Part shown: positions 51,368-64,000 of the stretch, one piece after another
Layout of the letters: each line of letters begins with the position of its first letter
Numbering within the stretch: position 1 is the stretch's first letter
Origin: Reclinomonas americana ATCC 50394
Taxonomy: Eukaryota; Jakobida; Jakobea; Jakobida
Direction of reading: 5' to 3'
Length of the DNA: 64,000 nucleotides
Assembly (NCBI GenBank): GCA_048213135.1
Contig: PS015034.1
Span: 12,054-76,053 of the forward strand
The notes under the pieces: model-generated
What the model saw: only the letters and a program-made list of their open reading frames with translations
Told to the model about the DNA's origin: nothing
The model's database searches: none
Translations under genes and position numbers: made by a program

Positions 51368-52465
51368 TCACCATCGCTCACACGCGTGACACCGGAACAG
51401 GATGACCTCTGCTTCCTCCACCATGAAACAGCGCAGCACCATCTCTGGCAGGCAACGAGAATGCACGACCTCGACCTCCTCCTCCTCCTCCTCCTCCTCC
51501 CGCTGCATCTCCTGCACAGTGCACATGGCCGACCGCAACGCGTCGAGCTCCAGCTGGGCGAGGCCGTGCACAGTGGACCACACGCGCACTGTATAATCCG
51601 AGCTGGCACTCGCAATGTGCTGGCCATTGGGGGACACGGCGACCGAGTGCACCACATTCGCGTGCCCCTCCAGAAGCTGCACTTGCTCGCCACTCGCCAG
51701 AGACCACACCCGTACCGACTTGTCTCGGCTGCCACTCACAACGTGCACGCCGTCAAGAGTGATGGCGATAGACCGCACCCAGTGGGTGTGCCTCTCCATC
51801 CGCCGCACCAATCGGCCAGTGGGCAGAGAAAACACACACACCGCTTTCCTGGTGCAGCCACTGAGAACGTGCTGACCGTCGGGAGTGACGGCCACCGATT
51901 GCACCAGGCCCGGGCCTTTCATCCGCTGCATCTCCTCCTCTTCGCCTGCCGCCAGTGACCACACTCGCACCGTCTTGTCAACACTCCCACTCACGACATG
52001 CTGCCCGTCGGGAGTGACGACCACGCATTGCACCCAGGCAGTGTGGCCCTCAAGTCGCCGCACCTCCTCACCACTTGCCAGCAGCCACACCCGCAACGTG
52101 CGGTCCTCACTCCCACTCACCACGTGTCGACTATCGGGAGTGACGGCGACTGACAGCACCGCGGCCGTGTGTCCCTGCAACTGCCGCTCTTCTCTGCCAC
52201 TCGCCAGTGACCACACACGCACAGTCTCATCCGCGCTTCCACTGACCGCGTGAAGACCATCGGGGGTGACGGCGACAGACCACACCCAGTCAGTGTGTCC
52301 CACCAGTCGTTGCACCTCCACACCGCTTGCCAGCAGCCACACTCGCACGCTTTTGTCATCACTGCCGCTCACCACGTGTTGTCCGTCGGGGGTGAAGGCG
52401 ACAGAACACACACCGTTGGTGTGCCCGCGAAGAATGTTGCAGAAGAGAGGAGTGGTCAGCGCCAT
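51368..52465 (-). CDS. Intronless seven-repeat WD40 protein
   Basis: 365 residues in one open frame, ATG 52,465. Seven WD repeats follow each other almost without linker, e.g. GHTNGVCSVAFTPDG..KSVRVW and GHTDWVWSVAVTPDG..ETVRVW. Repeat 5 is degenerate (CTRKAVCVF). This makes one complete beta-propeller. The C-terminal tail has an acidic run (eight Glu) and then RCLPEMVLRCFMVEEAEV, shared with the partial WD40 gene at 63,505. All other genes here are intron-rich, so lack of introns and the near-identical repeats point to recent expansion or retroposition. Function: protein-interaction scaffold, partner unknown. Confidence 0.85.
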   Translation of the reverse strand: MALTTPLFCNILRGHTNGVCSVAFTPDGQHVVSGSDDKSVRVWLLASGVEVQRLVGHTDWVWSVAVTPDGLHAVSGSADETVRVWSLASGREERQLQGHTAAVLSVAVTPDSRHVVSGSEDRTLRVWLLASGEEVRRLEGHTAWVQCVVVTPDGQHVVSGSVDKTVRVWSLAAGEEEEMQRMKGPGLVQSVAVTPDGQHVLSGCTRKAVCVFSLPTGRLVRRMERHTHWVRSIAITLDGVHVVSGSRDKSVRVWSLASGEQVQLLEGHANVVHSVAVSPNGQHIASASSDYTVRVWSTVHGLAQLELDALRSAMCTVQEMQREEEEEEEEVEVVHSRCLPEMVLRCFMVEEAEVILFRCHACERW

Positions 52466-52607
52466 GATGGAGTGTGGTGAGGGAGAGGGAGAGAGAGAGA
52501 GAGAGAGGGGAGGGGGGGGGGAGTATGCGTGCACAAACACAACTCGACGGAATGCCTGGACTGCCTGACTCCGTCTCTCGAAGTTCAATCGTGCTCTCAA
52601 TTCATTA

Positions 52608-56630
<4,023 letters not shown>

Positions 56631-57134
56631 GAACCACCTGCTCAAGCCACCCTCATGATCATGATCACCGACACCAACACGACAAGCTCCCTTTTGTTCA
56701 ACCACATCGTCAATGTTTGCCTGCTTCACGGATCCGGACCGGTCCCGGCTTTGCTTTGTTTGCCTGGCTATGGCCTTTCCCCGAATTCGATGTGCCGTGT
56801 ACGAGCGCAGAAAACACTATGCGTCTATGCAAGTGCGTCAAATCCACGCTTGTGCGGTGAAGACTGCGGTTCTCGACTTGCTCGAAGCTCCGAGAACGAA
56901 CACACACACACACACACAAGGAACCTGCTGCTGCCTCGAGATTGGTGTTTGTGTTGATGTTTTGGATACGGTTGAACTTGGTCATCAAGCCAGCTGTTGC
57001 TTGTTTGTTGGTGAATGAATTTGTTGTTGTGGACATTTGTTGTTTCCAGCACTTCTCTTCTTCCTTGTGAAGTCTCACCGTTCTCCTCCCATCCCTTCCG
57101 CTTAATTTTATTTCCCCGTTGCGCCTTTGACGAC
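56631..57134. other. Region between the EFR3 stop and the proline-rich gene
   Basis: Mostly non-coding, with a CA run near 56,900 and TTG-rich sequence near 57,000-57,050. The upstream exon(s) and promoter of the proline-rich gene should be here, but I could not identify an ATG exon with confidence. Confidence 0.4.
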
Positions 57135-60100
57135 TCACAACGCCGGCCACTGCATGTCGAAGATGCTGTGCGCCTCGGAGAGTGTGTGCCCGGAGCGCGT
57201 GGTGGTGTCGTCCGGGTCTTCCATATCGAATGCCAGCGGGCCGTTGGCCGCTGCCGCCGCCGCCGTCGATGCGGTGCTGCTGTTGGCAGTGGCGGTGATG
57301 CTGTTTCGTGCGCGAATCAACGAGATCTCAGCGAGGGCGTTGATGGCCGACTGTCGACCTGTGCTGCGACGTTGCAACTGGAGCAGGCGAGTCAGTCAAC
57401 AAAAACCACAAAGAAACCCACTGCATCAACACGTCGCCTCACCAGTGCCTGGCACTCCGACGACAGGTGATCGTGCGAGACAGACCGCCAGATTGCAGGG
57501 TTGCGTGATGGTGGCGCAAAGCCGGTGCGTTTCGGTGACACTGTGCGACGGGTGCCAGTCAGTGACAAAGCAAGCAAGCAACACATGCGGCAAGAGAATT
57601 CACTCAACTAATGTCGCCGTACTCGGCGCGGTCCGCCTTGTCGGCAACCGCCGCGGCCTCTTGCATGGTCGGGAAAAACGATTGTGTGTGCTGTGGATGA
57701 AAAAAATGAGTAACACCGACAGAAGGAGGGGAACACAAACATGTGTGTGAACATTACCTGCAAGAGGGATGTGGAGCGTATTCTGGTGTTCGCCGTCCAG
57801 CTCGTGTTGGAAATGGTTCGCGAGGCCAAGCTGGAGCGTACACGAGCTGCACACACATTCAGTTCTTGTGCTCCATGGTCTGAATCCCCAACCAAATAAC
57901 ATGCACGCACATTGGGTCGACAGCTTCATCTCCTCGAACGAGGGCCCGAATGCCGCCGGCCAGTTGCCCTCAAAGGCCGCCAGCAGGACGTCACTCTTCG
58001 ACAGGTACATCATGAGATGGTCGGGCTTGATCGGCTGATCCACAGGCTCGCAGCTGCAACGACACGTCGGTATAAACACACTCGCGCAAAACACGAATAG
58101 CACAAACTCACGTTGGATTCGCTGGCGGCGGGGTCGTAACCACAAAGGCGGACGACGTCAGAGTCACGCCCGGCGGCACTTGGTCACCAGCCACGCGGCG
58201 GTTGAGAATCTACACAGGCCGTCAGCAAAACACGCACACCCCCCACACCCTTGCCAGTTCCTACCTCAAGCAGCGACTCCTCCATCTCATTCACGCCAAA
58301 GAAGCGAGAGAGCAGCAGCAGGAAAGCGAGAGCCACGGCTTGCACGTATCCAGCGCGCACCACGCCCTCAACAGGAGACACGTCCTGCACCGCAATTTCA
58401 GCGACCGACACTCACAAGAGCGAGGTTTGATAAAAAAACACACCAGCAGCTCGCTGATCACCGGGAACACGTAGGGCAGCGCACGGGCACCGAGGTTGAG
58501 GAGGAGCAAGCGCATCATGTGATACAGCGACACATAGTTGGCCGGCAAGTTGTCTGCCACCAGCAGCGAGTCATGAATGCCAATGAACAGTTGCATCAGT
58601 TGCTGTGAAAGAAAATGCGTGTCAGTTCAGCCCGAAAGCACCAACGACAGCGAAGCACGACGTCACCTCGTGCGACAGTGTTTCGTGGAACTTGACTGCA
58701 CCACCACGCTTGAGCGGCTGCGTCTCGTGCGGCGGCGATTGCCTGTTGCCACGCAAAAAGTCAGCTCAGGCATCACGAAGTGGGTGGGCACACATACATT
58801 CACGCAACAAGTCTGGCATGTACAGCATCTCGTCAAAGTCACGGTTGCCGGCGAGCAATGTCAGGAAGCAGCGTTGGGCCAGCAGGCGGCATTCTGCGCG
58901 ACACGGAAGCGCAGATGAGTGCAAGCGCAAACACATGAGGGTGGAGAGAGAAAAGTGGCTCACCAGGTGACTCCTGCACCGTGAGGTGCAGCAAGCGGGC
59001 CAAGATGCTGTCGGGGAAGTGCTTGCCCGGCGGCAGAATGAGATTCATGCGGGTCACCGTCAGCACGGTCTCCAGCGCATGCTCTCGCGACTCGAGTCCA
59101 AACTGGGGCTGCTCAACGCGCATCAACAGCATCATGAGGGCGTTGCGACAAGTGCAATACACATTTTCGTGTGAACGCAACATCATAAATGGCCAGCGCC
59201 TTGCCAATGAACTCAATGTTCAGTGGAGATCGGCGGCACATGTTGACCATGGTGGCTGCAGGTGTGCGGGTTGAGTGCAAGCCATCAGCGGCCGACGCAA
59301 ACAAGGGGGAATGCGAAACTCAAAATCTCCACCAGCAGCGCGAGACACTCATCCGAAAGTGAGGTCCTGCCGTCGCGGTCCACATGCTGCATCATCACCA
59401 AGGTTCAGTCCACGTCACTCTCTCACATCGTCCTCTTCGCACAAACTACACACACCGTGTACAGCAGCTTGTAGTACGGCACCAAGCAGGCCGTGGTGTC
59501 GAACGCGTAGTTGATGTTGTCGCCCTTGGTCAAGCTCAACATGTACAGCAGCACGCCCAAAATCTCTCTCTGCGCACGATTATCGAAAGTGAGCACAGCG
59601 GGTCCAGAGCGGTGCGTCGAGGTAGAAATAGGAAATGCGCACCAGTTTGCCCAGCGGGAGGGTGGCATTGTAGTGCTTGAGCATCTCGTTGACGGCCGAG
59701 AACGCCTTGCGGAACTTGTAGCTGTCCATTGCCTGCGGCCCGAGCCACCAGATGCGAGCGTGCAGCGGGAGTGAGCTTTCACGAGTCAATCGCCGCCCAG
59801 CATCGGTAGCCTCTCCACCCGGCGCTGCGCGATTCACTGCGCAGAATGAGAATGTTGGCGAATTCGCAAACAAGAAATCACTCGTCCGTACCAGCGCCAA
59901 CACCACTTCCCGAGGCCGCATCACCGTCGCCACCGGCGTGCACAACAAGTGGCACATCGGCGTCGGGGGCAGAGTCGGCGGCCATGTCAAGGTGCACATG
60001 GTCGGGGTCAACACCAGACGACGGCAGCGTGCGCGGTTCCTCCGCATCGGCAGCGTCGTCGGGGAAAGAACCGGGTTCATGCTGCTGGAGACGGTGAATC

Positions 60101-63008
60101 ACGAGATGGGACGAACAAGGGGAGAAAGGAAGAAGAATGACGCACTCCTGCGTACGGCGTGGTGGACAACTCGGTAAGGAAGCGAGAGAACGACCGCGCC
60201 CGCGGCGGTGGCGATGACGCCTGACTGCCACTGGCTCCACCCTCGGCGGCCGTCAGCGGCTCCAAGTCCATGCTCGGCGGTCGCTGCGCGAGTGGAAACA
60301 TGCGACGCGACGCCTCGAGCGGCTCCAGCGGACTGAAGCACATGTTTGTGAGCGAGTAAATCGTCACGGAAGGAGATGAAGAGAGTGACGCAACACTGAT
60401 CTCGATTCAATGGTCGAACGAGCCGTCGTATCGAGACGCACCTCGCGCCGCGTGGTTCCGTTCGACGCAGTGGCGGCCACTGTAGCGCCTCCGTCACGCT
60501 TACCCGTGGGAGCAGCCGTGTCGCGAGTGCGTCGTGAGCGCCGCGTACTGTTGCCTCGCGATGGCGACGAGTCCGCTGCACCCTCGTGACCGTCGCGTGC
60601 CTTGCCGCTGCGACGGCGAGATGTGGTGCGACCGAGTGCCTGTGGGAGCTCCACTCGTTTAGCCATATGACGGTCAATAAAGACAGACATGGTGCGCACG
60701 CAACCGCAGTCTGCGCCGAGGGAGGCGGTGGCACCACGGCCGACGGGTTGGTGACACGGAGCAGTCGACCCTTGACGTAGGCGGCCACACTGCGCGACGA
60801 TCCGTACAGCGCCATGCGGAAGCACTCGCGGACAAAGGTCTTGCGGTGCCACAAATCGGCGTCGTCAATAAACCTGGTGACGAGAAGTCTCGGTTTCAGC
60901 GGGGGGTGCGTGTGAGTGGGAACCGACGGCGTGCGCAACTCCATAATGGCGTTCAACGACGAGGTCAGAATGCGTCGCGTGTGCTCAACGCTGATGCACC
61001 AGAACAGGCACTCTTCGGCGGCCTGGAGCACCATGAGCGTCTCGGCGGGCGTCGACTCCAGATCGTCAAGACTGTGCGCACAGGAGTTAGCAGGGAAGGC
61101 GAAGCAGCATGGGGTACGAGGAGGACTGTAGAACCTATCGGGCAGCGTGTCAGCCAAGGAACGCAGCGCCACTCGAATCACATCCTGTCGGCGAGCCGCC
61201 GACTGGCCGCCCAAGAAGTGCACAATGCGACCCATGCTATTCAGCAAGCTGACACGCAGACTGGCGAGCACAGATATCGCAAGTGAGGAGGCGAAGGGAT
61301 GCATCTGCCGTCAACATTATTCGTCATACACGCAACTCGATGGAGCGGCTGACAGTGGGATCGACTTGTGCCAGCAGCAGAGTGAGCACATTGAGGAGAG
61401 GCTGCATGAGAATGTTAATGTCGCCGGAGAAAGGGTTGCCGGAGCGTGTCAGCTGGTCCAACTGGAGGACAGGGGAGTGAGATTCAGACTCACGCGTAAA
61501 AGAGTGTGCTCCTTGACCAACCATCTCCACAGTCAGCTGCCGGTACACCACCACCGGGTGCTCCAACAGAGCCGTGGCCGACGTCAAGTAGTCCGACAGC
61601 AGGTACCACGACTCGCGAGGCATGGCGTGAAAGAGTGCCATATACACGCCCATGCCGACCACCACGCGCGGCTCGCGTGTGCGCTGCATGTCGCGAATGA
61701 CTCGTTTCCGCAGCGAGCGGGCAATGGAGCGGAGGCGATCGGGATTCGTTTGCAGGTACGTCAGCATCTTGTTGGTGGTGCGCTCGTCAACTTGCAAGCA
61801 GTGGGCGTATTCTGCGGGAATGGGGGAAGAAGGGAGGGAGAGTGACGGAGGGAAAGGGAGAGGAAAAGTGAGCGAATGGCGGCACAGAGGCGGACTGCAT
61901 GTGATGAAGAACAGGAGATAATGCAGCGCTTCTCACTTGCTGTGTGTCTTCTCAAGAGGGATCGCTACCTACTGCAAATCACAGGGCGCATGGCGCAACG
62001 CTCCTCTGCTCTCTGAATGCACCCTGGTGGAAACATGCAATGCACTTGTCTTCTTAAGAAGGATCGCTTCTTTCTCGCTCACTGCATGCCTAAGCACTTG
62101 CGTGTCTTCACTATCGTGCACTTATCATCGTCTCACCACTCACGCACAGTACGCACAGTGCCCTTCTCCACTCACAAAGCACCACATGGTGAGCAACCCA
62201 ACTTGCAATGCACTTGTCTTCCCAATCGCTTCTCACTGCATTGCGTTTCTTCACTATCGTGCACTTGTCGTCTCACCACTCACAGTGCCCTTCTCCACTC
62301 ACAATGCACCACATGGTGAGCAACCCAACTTGCAATACACTTGTTTCTCAAGAAGGATCGATAACTTTCTCGCTCACTCCACGCCTTGAGCACTTGTGAT
62401 TCTTCGCTCCTAACACCCACTAACCCAACATGCAATGCACTTGTCGTCTCTTCTCCACTCACAACCAACTTGCAATGCACATGACTTCCCAATCACTCTC
62501 GCGTTTTCTTCTCTCCAAACCCAACTCGCACTGCACAGTCTTCCCACTATCTTGCACTTCTCCTCTCGCCACACAAAACGCAAGACAACTCACGAGAATT
62601 GCTCAGCGTCCACGGATCCGCCGCCCCCGGCTCCACCGACACCGGATTCAATGCCTGAATCACACTCATCGCCTGCGCTTTCGGCACCGATGCGCGATAC
62701 ACATCCTCCAACAGCCGTTTGTGTCGCCGAACAGGCCGACAACAGCTAACAAAGAATGAGAGAGAGAGAGAGAGTGAGCTGGACATGTCGCTTTCCGCGC
62801 GCGCTCTTCATCGTCTCTTTGTGATGCGCTCGTGTGCATGGAGAGAGAGAGAGAGAGAGAGAGAGACTCACACGCGCACACACACAATGCACGACAACTT
62901 CGCGACACGTTGCAATGCATGAATAGCTTTCGTTCGGGTTGCCACACACACACACACACGCACACACACGTCTCACACACACACACAAGGCACGCACCTG
63001 TTCCCCAT
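57135..63008 (-). CDS. EFR3: EFR3-like plasma-membrane scaffold for PI4-kinase alpha
   Basis: EFR3 anchors the PI4KIIIalpha (Stt4)-TTC7 complex at the plasma membrane. A first exon of 11 nt (63,008-62,998, ATGGGGAACAG) spliced to 62,745 gives MGNSCCRPVRRHKRLLEDVY, matching the Cys-rich, basic EFR3 start. The rest is an alpha-solenoid: MLTYLQTNPDRLRSIARSL and YLTSATALLEHPVVVYRQLT (compare LLESEKPNLQILG in animals). VTRFIDDADLWHRKTFVREC corresponds to LIHLDNHSLWEPKVFAIRC, and SLLNSMGRIVHFLG to the EAVIKTVGSFAS region. VALAFLLLLSRFFGVNEMEE and the C-terminal segment end at 57,135. A low-complexity insert lies near 60,200-60,560. There are many introns; one starts GTTGAGT (57,605). The assignment rests on remembered family sequence, and the middle exons are less certain. 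Confidence 0.7.
61930..62580. repeat. Diverged tandem repeats in EFR3 intron 2
   Basis: The intron (about 61,812-62,593) contains several units of roughly 100-150 bp sharing TGCAATGCACTTGTCTTC, TCTCACCACTCAC and CACCACATGGTGAGCAACCC. The two clearest copies are near 62,080-62,220 and 62,220-62,350. No coding capacity. Confidence 0.7.
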
Positions 63009-63086
63009 TCCCTGCACCAGCGATTCCTATCAGCAACAGAGGGACACAACCCGCGCAGGACCTGCTCTGCATCTCTTTTTCTCAGA
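63009..63086. promoter_or_regulatory. Short divergent promoter between EFR3 and the LYR gene
   Basis: 78 bp separate the two start codons. TCTTTTTCTCAG directly before the LYR ATG looks like a 3' splice site, so the LYR mRNA may have an upstream non-coding exon. No TATA box is evident. Confidence 0.4.
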
Positions 63087-63489
63087 ATGAGTTCGCGAAG
63101 TCGTGTGTTGACGCTCTACCGCGGCATTCTTCGCGTTTCGTTGCCACCTTCATTTACTACGGTGTCGCCTATATGCATGGAGGGGGAAGAGGCTCACTGT
63201 GAATGGCGCAGGAGGCACGTGGAATGCCGACGGAGAATCGACGGGCGTTTGTGGTGGCCAAGGCGCGACGAGAGTTCCGCGCAGCACAGCGAGAGACGTG
63301 CCCGCGCAGTGCGTTTGTGTGTATGTATGTGTGTGTGTGGTCGTGCATCAGCTGATTGCATGATTGTCAGAGATCGAGGAGTGCATTCGCTTGGCAGAGA
63401 CGCAGCTGGAGACGGTGCAGGTGCAGGCGAAGCACTTGACGACGACGTTTGCAGCGTTTCCGCACTTGAATGGTGTTCCGAGGAGATAA
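63087..63489 (+). CDS. LYR-motif (Complex1_LYR) protein
   Basis: Three exons (63,087-63,134, 63,212-63,308, 63,371-63,489) give 87 residues. The start VLTLYRGILREARG has the LYR tripeptide with the following conserved Arg. AKARREFRAAQRE and IEECIRLAETQLETVQVQ form the other two helices of the fold. Length and arrangement match small mitochondrial LYRM proteins, which bind acyl-carrier protein and assist assembly of respiratory complexes or Fe-S proteins. Intron 1 begins GTTTCGT and intron 2 GTGCGT. Which LYRM subgroup cannot be told. Confidence 0.8.
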
Positions 63490-63504
63490 AAAAACGAACG
63501 GGTT

Positions 63505-64000
63505 TTATAAGCAGCAGCGAGTCACGACAACTTGCGCCTCTTCGACGATGAAGCAGCGTAGTACGGTCTCCACCAGGCAGCGCTGTTCGTCAACCGACTG
63601 CATCTCCTGTGTGGCGAGCGTGGCGAGTCGTGCGCAGTGCAGTTCGTGGCGGGCGAGGGCGAGCGGTGAGGACCACACGCGTACGGAGCTGTCGTAGCTG
63701 CCGCTGACGATGCGGTGCGCGTCGTGAGTGATGGCGAGCGACGACACGCGCGACGTGTGCCCCTCGAACCGCCGCACCTCTTCTCCCGTCGCCAGCGACC
63801 ACAGCCGCACCGTATCGTCCAGGCTGCCGCTGACCGCGAACTGGCCACTGGCGCAGACGGCGACACACGTCACCTTGTGAGTGTGTCCCTCCAGTCGTTG
63901 CACCTCCTCGCCACTTGCCAGCGACAGAACGCGCACCACTGTGGTCTCCCCTCCAGTCACCACGTGCAGGTCATCGGGGGTGATGGCCACAGCAAACACT
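63505..64000 (-). CDS. WD40 protein, partial (N-terminus beyond the window)
   Basis: Open from the window edge to the stop at 63,505, with no intron. Nearly four WD repeats are visible (GHTHKVTCVAVCASG..DTVRLW, GHTSRVSSLAITHDA..SSVRVW). The tail LARHELHCARLATLATQEMQ and RCLVETVLRCFIVEEAQVVV are clearly homologous to the tail of the WD40 gene at 51,368. Paralogue of that gene. Confidence 0.8.
   Translation of the reverse strand, partial: VFAVAITPDDLHVVTGGETTVVRVLSLASGEEVQRLEGHTHKVTCVAVCASGQFAVSGSLDDTVRLWSLATGEEVRRFEGHTSRVSSLAITHDAHRIVSGSYDSSVRVWSSPLALARHELHCARLATLATQEMQSVDEQRCLVETVLRCFIVEEAQVVVTRCCL

Overview
The window is nuclear DNA from an intron-rich, GC-rich unicellular eukaryote. It carries SPO11, EFR3, PUS1-type and LYR-type genes, dozens of spliceosomal introns (roughly 40 to several hundred bases) and tiny exons. 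There is no prokaryotic operon structure. The lineage cannot be fixed from the sequence; a free-living protist fits best. The sequence is a draft scaffold with eight long N gaps and five gaps of exactly 20 N.

Layout. Positions 1-27,457 (+) hold one giant gene, open at its 5' end. It encodes about 40 tandem ubiquitin-like (beta-grasp) modules followed by a VIT domain, a von Willebrand A domain with an intact MIDAS, and a conserved C-terminal helical segment. From 27,590 to 38,684 (-) lies a convergent gene for a soluble-adenylyl-cyclase (ADCY10)-like protein: a very long low-complexity N-terminus, two cyclase-fold domains, a P-loop NTPase and a helical tail. Then follow: 39,489-41,210 (+) tail-anchored coiled-coil protein; 41,350-43,856 (-) PUS1/TruA pseudouridine synthase; 43,927-45,963 (-) secreted CE2-like SGNH esterase; 46,016-47,280 (+) unknown protein; 47,333-49,104 (+) SPO11; 49,159-50,935 (-) PHB-depolymerase-like protein; 51,368-52,465 (-) intronless seven-blade WD40 protein; 52,608 to about 56,630 (-) proline-rich repeat protein; 57,135-63,008 (-) EFR3; 63,087-63,489 (+) LYR-motif protein; 63,505 to the window end (-) a second intronless WD40 gene, partial.

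Genes are tightly spaced (about 50-430 bp between coding ends, apart from about 800 bp at 38,685-39,488), so most non-coding sequence is intronic. Long introns are filled with CT-, GT- or purine-rich simple repeats, which create many spurious Ser/Leu- or Arg/Glu-rich open frames.

Three cross-cutting points matter most. First, the poly-ubiquitin-like/VIT/VWA gene has an unusual architecture with a regular A/B alternation of module types and conserved intron phases. Second, 5' splice sites across all intron-containing genes and both strands are dominated by GTGCGT and a one-base-longer form, GTTGCGT. Third, five contigs next to gaps read in frame only if flipped, so the scaffold contains orientation errors that break three genes. 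The genes do not form an obvious single pathway.
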